Source: Syngnathus acus
Lineage: Eukaryota > Chordata > Actinopteri > Syngnathiformes > Syngnathidae
Direction of reading: 5' to 3'
NCBI RefSeq assembly: GCF_901709675.1
Contig: NC_051091.1
Coordinates: 9,770,967 to 9,834,966 of the forward strand
DNA length: 64,000 nucleotides
The notes below the pieces were generated by a model, which had not been told where the DNA came from, ran no database searches, and saw only the letters and a program-made list of their open reading frames with translations. This document shows, piece after piece, positions 57,962 to 64,000 of this stretch. Within the stretch, counting starts at the first letter, position 1, and the number at the start of each line of letters is the position of its first letter. Position numbers and translations under genes: made by a program.

Positions 57962-59698
57962 AACCTGATGTGCTAGAAAGAAATTTGAAATCATCTAAAA
58001 AATTAATCTAGAAAAGTTATGTTTCATCTCTGATTAAAAGTCGTTTGCTGACCAGCATTAATCAAAAATTCAATTCACCTTAACTTCTTTACTGACACAC
58101 AAGCCTCAACCTTCCCCATTCAGAACATTGTCCAATTAACTCCCGTGAATGTTATTTAATATCTTCCTCTCCGGATAAAAAATGCCAAGAATTACTGCCG
58201 TCTTGTTTTGTGGACACATTTATAGGGGATCAATGGTACTCTGCAACCATCAAAATGACAAATAAACTACAAGAGGGGAACCTTTGCCAAAGAAACTAAC
58301 TGCTTGTCTTCCTGTTTGGATTAGGCTAACAGTAGATTTAGGTTAATGTGCCGCTGAATGGCTTTTACAACAAGAATAACCTTACAAAAATGACTTTCGG
58401 ACTAAAGAAGTGAGTCGAATACAGCTGATTAGATCTTTGATTAACATCAATTCTAATCATCGTAGCAAAGAAATATTCAGCCAATTTAGCCTGGAGCAGC
58501 ACGTGCTTAAATCCAATAAATTAAAAAAAAAAGATTCATTGCATGTGTGTTGGCCGCCAAATGAACCCCAATGACAATCCATTATGAGGCGCACACAATA
58601 TCAAATCTAATACACTTTCCTTTATTCAGAATTGCTAATTTGGTAAATATTTACTCACTGCGCTTGCATACATTTGCATTGGAGCAGAGTGCAAAGAATT
58701 GGGAGGGTTGGACGAGCTGCACAAGTGTTTGGAATAAAAATGCTCATTTGCAGACATAATTCAGAGGACGATACAGGAGAGGGTTTTATCGAAGCTATAT
58801 AGCCCTTAAGTGAATAAGCCAGCCTGGATCAGCAGGATTTGCTGTGACAAATCGGTTATTCAGCAAATCATCACATAAACTGCTTTGACTGGTCCACCGT
58901 GTGACCATTGAATGGAAAAAAAACATGCGACCAGTGTTGTTGGGTTTTTTTTTTTTTGTGCGTGTTTTTTTCTACCTCAGCTGCATTATCAATCCGCTTA
59001 GCAGGATGAGAGATTGGGCTTTCTGTCACGGTGCATTCAGGTGCAGCGGCAGCTCGGTGACGGAAATAAATTCAACAATCATCAGATAGCACAAGTCACT
59101 CTTGCCCCGCACGGGTGTGTCAACGCAGCCTCTCCGAGATGGTGGCGATTAGCGTGTCGCTACGCATGACGCCTCGCCGCTAACGACATTTCAGCACGGG
59201 CGACGACGACAATGCTTTCATTAATATTCCATGCATGCTGGGCCACAGGCTCGTCAAGTCCTCTAGTTTATCTGCATAGAACTTTCCACACATCAACAGT
59301 CACAAAGTGCTTTACAAGCTGAAGTTGATTAGTAGGCATGACCAAACTTTAAAAAAAAAAGTCTGTAAAATATAACGGATAATTGAAAATAGAACATAAC
59401 CTTCTGCAGGAGGTCATTTTGTTTGGTTCCCACAGTTTTCTTTTAAATACGTATAATGTTAACAAGTGCGTGGATAATGTTTTCTGCACAGTAAGTACCT
59501 TACGCTGAATGTAAAACATGTAGCAAAGGTCAACTATTCTCAGATACTGTACAAATACTGTGCAAATCTACCTGTGTGGCTCTTTTAAAACTGCTTGCAA
59601 GGTTTGAATGTAGACTTAATTTTGGAAAAGGTTGGATCGAATTGGACAATATTTTGCATTTTACCCAATATCTGATCGGCTGTAGTATTTGTTAAACT

Positions 59699-59800
59699 TC
59701 AAATAAATAAATAAATATTTAAATAAATACATATTTAAATAAATAAATAGCAATTAAAATGATGAAATATAATAATAATAATAACAATAATAAAAAATAA
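59699..59800. repeat. (AAAT)n and (AAT)n simple repeat
   Basis: AAAT units from 59699 to about 59748, then AATAATAATAATAAC from 59769. Confidence 0.85.
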
Positions 59801-60118
59801 GCTTCTACACACACGAAGGCAAGATTTTATCTCCAAGTTGTAGAACAACACAATTAGTTTGCAGATGTGTGCATATGGCACATGCAGAAGACCCTGCCAA
59901 AAACAGATACCATGTCACACTGGATAAACATTTAGAATGGCTTGCTCAGAGACTCAATGTGTGTACTAGACACCTCACTAAATCATTTTATTGATGATGT
60001 AATTTCACGTTTCACAGATGGTGCAATTAAAAAAGACCCAGTATGTCCCATTTAAGTGTTTTGACCAGCAAAGCGTTCACGTCTCTAAAAGGTCACTGAA
60101 TCGGTACGAACAATAGTG

Positions 60119-60400
60119 TCACATCGAAGGCAAGGGCATTAAATCAGAAGATAAAACTTTCCATAATGAGGGTACCGCAGTTTGAAAGACTTTGTCACTT
60201 TTACTTTTCAGGGTATTGCAAGGGACATGGACTAAATCCTGCTTGGAGGACCTTCTGAGAACCGCTCGTGACACGAGGGCACAGCACATCACTAATATAA
60301 GCAGGTGCTTCAACGTGCACGTCAGTGTAAGTGATGATAAGGCTCTTAAATTGGATCCTTTAGGAGGAAGCCAACGTATAGAGGCCAAGACAGGAGTGAT
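60119..60400 (-). mobile_element. LINE reverse-transcriptase C-terminal fragment (L2/CR1-type)
   Basis: The minus frame encodes LASIRWLPPK, RALSSLTLT, SSKQDLVHVPCN, LKSKSDKVFQTAVPSLWKVL. This matches, in order, the conserved end of L2/CR1-type RTs: LHWLPV, then the FK..L segment, then LLVVPR..LK..GDRAFSVAAPKLWNSLP. The frame is unusually intact for about 90 codons, but the helical segment around LKHLLILVMCC is diverged and the upstream RT is missing. It is a 5'-truncated dead insertion, not a cellular gene. Family is recognised by pattern only. Confidence 0.5.
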
Positions 60401-60843
60401 GTGACGAGACTGCTTAAGAGCCCAGCGGCATTGTGGAGCAGTTAGCGGCAGTCAACCCACGATTTGTTGATGCAAGTGAATTATAGTGTGGGGAGATATG
60501 ACCATTTCAAGTCGTGACGTGGCGTTTGACATTCTTCTCTTTGTGCTGGCAGATGTAAAGAAAGTGATTGCTTTTTATCCAATCCAGGTGAGCAAAAGTG
60601 CAAGCTCCTACTTTACTCCAACGCGTGCCTATCTTCATATGTCAGCCACGTGATTGACTGGTGAGCTGCCCGGGTCATCCCCGCCTCCCGCCTTAATTCA
60701 GATGAATAGCTTTGGCCAAGGCACCTCGGAAAAAAGAAGCGCGATTGAAAATGGATGAGATACATCACACCGAGTTTGGCAATGTCCACGAAGAAGGCGG
60801 GCTGACCGCTTTCTGACGGACACACCCTCGGCGTGCCACCCGC

Positions 60844-60907
60844 TGCTGACTCACCTCAGTGCGTGCGCTATCACAAAAAGATTGTGATGGATGATGAGTG
60901 AGTCAGC
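60844..60907. promoter_or_regulatory. Nested inverted repeat with two MARE/AP-1-like sites
   Basis: TGCTGACTCA (60844-60853) and TGAGTCAGC (60899-60907) face each other. The shared 9 bases GCTGACTCA/TGAGTCAGC are exact reverse complements. Inside lies a second pair, ATCACAA (60870-60876) and TTGTGAT (60882-60888), with a 5-base loop. Each outer site resembles a Maf/NF-E2 (MARE) half with an AP-1 core. Confidence 0.3.
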
Positions 60908-63900
60908 TGGCAAGTTTTTTTCTCCGCTCTGAGTTATTTCTCTGTAGACACAAAGAAGATGGAAGGGACAGCGGTGCAGCAATATGGAGCTCTTAAAAGT
61001 AGTTTCTCATGCTGAAACCGCTGGCCGGGAAAACAAGAAATGATTGGAGGACGAAGGAGGGGGTTGATCACGGCGTCCATTTTAGTCCGAGAAGAATGGA
61101 GAGCTTTCTTTTGATGTAAGAATAAAAGATGGAGAAAATCTGCGAGTGACACATTTAACGAAAAGAAGCAGGCTTGTTTTTTGCGTCATCACCGTGTCGT
61201 ATCGTGAATTTTTATTTGATTTGATTTTCTGGAAGTAATGGTAATTGTCTAGCGCTCGCAGATGTTGGCAGGCGGGTTGACAGATGGCTTTTTGAAGTCC
61301 ACATAGCTACTGTATATAACAAACAACAATGAATAATAAATACAACATCGTGTCACATTAGGCGCTACTTTCAGAGAACTCACTGCAAGCTGAACACCAT
61401 CAAAGCATTTTATAGGAAAATTCGAACGTGTTTGAATGGTAAAGATGAGCAAGCGCCACCTACACAAAATGTGGTCTGCTTAAACATGAGCGCCGCAAAA
61501 TGATCCTTTAACATTGACCCTGAGTACACAGCTGTCCACGGGGGTGGGATTGGAGGCTGATCCTCCAAACGGTAATGGCCGAATCACTGCATGTATAATG
61601 AATCACAAGCGAGGGAGGTGGACAGTGTGCTCACAGTTTTTTTTTTCTTTATGTATCTTGCTTTTATTGTGTTATGCTGTTGACTATACTGGAATGAATT
61701 AAGGATGAGCAAATACAAATAACAATTGTGGTTCCTTGTTGAATGTTTGATGACATTTGGAGTCTATTGAGGATGCTCATTAGTCACTTTTATAGTTTCT
61801 TATATTGTTACACAGAATATAATATGATGTAAATTGTCTTCCACCTGTATATCAAATCCAACCCTAATTTGGTATTTCCTCCTTTTTGTTACCATTTTCC
61901 ATCAACCATCTTTAGCCGTGCACAAATGCATTACCCGATTGCACGCAGTCCGATTAAGGCGAGTCTAATTGAATCAACTTCAATTAAAATCGTAATTATG
62001 GCTGTCTCTTCGGACGTTATGACTGTGATGGCTTGATTTAGGTTCCTACTTTGCACGGCTTTCGAGTCTCGCAAGCAAATGTGTCGAATTCTTCTGGATA
62101 ATTTTTGGTCGAAATCACTGGGGTGGGTTTTTTAAGATGAGGTAAGATAATATACGAGATATTCCTTTATTTGCCCCACACAGGGAAATTCAAGTTTACA
62201 GCAGTTCAAATTAAAAAGAGCAAACAGGAGTTTTACAAAAGAAAAAATAGAATATACACTAGTCTCCTATGAATCATCTCCAAGATTCTCCTAAATTGCT
62301 GGCAGTGCTGGCACTTATGTTATATTTGAACAGATTTTTTATTTTTTTTTTACATATGAATAAGATTTATTGCACCCTGGGGTTTCTGTTGCAAAGTCTG
62401 ACAGCAGGAAGGACTTTTAAACAAGAGGTTTTCTTTTACTGCAGGGAACTTTTGTCTTCTGATGATCTATTCTGTTTAATGGAAGTGGAATTTTCTCATG
62501 TTTCTCAGTTTCTTTTGCTTTGCTTTTCCTTTATCTTGTGCTGAGAAAAGTCCTCACAGCCATGGCTGATTCATTATTATTTCATCCGAAGAATTTATTT
62601 ATTATCATGTATCGTGTTTGCTTTTGTGTTTTGGCGCACATCTAATTCGTATGCGTAACCACCAAGAAGAAAAAAAAAAAGCACATCTTGAGGCTGCATT
62701 ATCTTTCCATTTGACATTCAACATTTTCTTTGTTTTCTAAACGCTCATTAAAAGTGCGCCTCGGGTTGTGTACGCAGGTACGGCGTTGCATCCCGAAACT
62801 TTTACACCCGGTGAGACACGGCACGACATAATCCCAGAAGCATTTCGCTCCGAGCAAGGCGTCTTACGTTACAAACAGCCGCAATAATATCAAGGGAAGA
62901 TGAGATGGATAGTGCGGCATATACAACACGCTAGATCCATAACAATTCAAGCACAAACAGTCGTAGGGCAACATTAGTGAAATCAATAAACTTCTGGGTT
63001 AAAAAAAAAAGAAAAAGGAGGTAAAGTTTCAACTGGATTCACAATCATCTTTTGGATGCGACTCCAAGATCCTACATAAGCATATCCAATTACAGCCTGA
63101 TCTGATGAGATTTGACAGAGATTTTAGTTCATTAGCATTTTAAATTGGATCATCTAAACATGCTGCACCCCATCCAGATTGATTTGACATAATACCTTTT
63201 GACCCTGAATGGAATACATACAGAAAATATGGAGTTTTTTATGCTAGCTATAATGGAATTTTCTGTCAAACTACAAAGCAAAATTGATTATTATATTTTT
63301 TAAAACACTATTGACAACAGAGAAAACAGCTGATTTGGAATTGTTCTTTCAGCAAAACATTTAAAGGCACAAAATGTATGAATACACAAATAATGATGAC
63401 TTTTGTCCGTTTAATCACAAATTGACTGTGGGCGTCTTTATATTGAACTCAAAGCTGTTAACTCAACTCAAGACATGACTTATTTTGCTGTCTGAATGCC
63501 AATAGGTTTATTGTAGCGTCTGGCATGTATTGGTAGAGGATTTAACAGCTCTAGCTGCTTCCATAGATGGATATATTTGCAATCTTTTATTTTTATTTCA
63601 TGGCCAATGAAATGAAATTGGATACTTCATCAACAAATTCACCGATTCCATTACGACGGCCATCATAACTTGGAAGTCGCCATCCGTTCACGGAACTACT
63701 CAAAAATCAAAGCATCCAGACAAATACCCGCCCATGTACATCCACCATTAAATGAACAACAACAACAAAAAAGTGATGTTTGAGTAATGCCACTACCTTT
63801 ACCAACAAAAAAATAAATAAATGTAAAAATGAAAAAAAAATGTTTCTGACATGAAGGCTCAGGAGAAGCGATCACCTTCGAAGGCCTTCCTATTTTGGCC

Positions 63901-64000
63901 AAAGCTCTTTAATGGTTTTTATCTTGCATACAGCGAGAGAACATTCAGCGAGTCACCGCGCCGGGGAGTCGGGGACCTGGAAAAAACTTTAATGAGGTAT
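60908..64000. other. Non-coding interval to window end
   Basis: No gene is seen apart from the LINE-tail fragment at 62134. Open frames of 60-90 codons at 61514 and 62269 contain T runs and have no splice support. The last 150 bases are GC-richer but end too soon to judge. Confidence 0.5.
62134..62250 (-). mobile_element. LINE 3'-tail-like repeat, antisense
   Basis: AAGATGAGGTAAGATAATAT is followed by TTCCTTTATTTGCCCCACAC and AGGGAAATTCAAG. This is the usual start of a very common fish repeat in antisense: TAAGA-type units, then CTTTATT, then CCC...GGGAAATTC. It is the antisense relative of the fragment at 7850. Confidence 0.5.

Larger units (their letters stand above)
57176..60118. other. 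Non-coding interval
   Basis: No gene is seen. 57906-57961 is an (ATT)n-rich tract and 59699-59800 an (AAAT)n/(AAT)n tract. 59100-59230 is modestly GC-richer (GATGGTGGCGATTAGC, CATGACGCCTCGCCGC) without an open frame. Confidence 0.5.

Overview
This window looks like a gene-poor, AT-rich, mostly non-coding interval from a teleost fish genome. The main evidence is its repeat content: two pieces of a Rex3-type non-LTR retrotransposon, LINE tails of kinds common in fish, a tRNA-headed SINE-like family ending in GATGGATG, hAT-like elements with GTGTCAAACTC ends, and seven copies of a short inverted-repeat DNA transposon built around TATAAGGCGCACC. Most open frames are short, carry homopolymers or microsatellites, and look like chance. 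I cannot name the species.

The best gene signal lies at 31.7-34.4 kb. A CpG-rich block (about 31.8-32.6 kb) leads into a minus-strand first coding exon at 31719-31806. That exon encodes a 29-residue signal peptide and ends in a clean phase-1 GTAAGT donor, so a secreted or membrane protein gene probably starts here and runs toward lower coordinates. About 2.2 kb away, facing the other way, is a possible small plus-strand coding exon at 34175-34366, with a splice donor and several acceptors upstream. I recognise neither protein.

Layout: 1-8.6 kb is plain non-coding DNA. 8.6-24.3 kb is rich in transposons (five inverted-repeat copies including a decayed one, a Rex3 copy and hAT fragments). 24.3-31.7 kb holds a 63-bp minisatellite, an hAT-like element with an intact 8-bp target duplication, and tRNA-like SINE heads. 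34.4-49 kb is non-coding with a nested insertion at 36.5-37.4 kb. 49-57 kb has another inverted-repeat element, two copies of a fold-back element, a LINE 3' end, and a Rex3 insertion whose two ends point in opposite directions (a 5' inversion). 57-64 kb holds a LINE reverse-transcriptase C-terminal fragment and simple repeats. A few unexplained segments look like regulatory DNA: a diverged pair at 53.1 and 54.7 kb, a TAATTA palindrome at 56.4 kb, and a nested inverted repeat with MARE-like sites at 60.8 kb. I saw no rRNA, functional tRNA, CRISPR or bacterial-type features. Repeat-family names rest on remembered consensus features, not on a database search.
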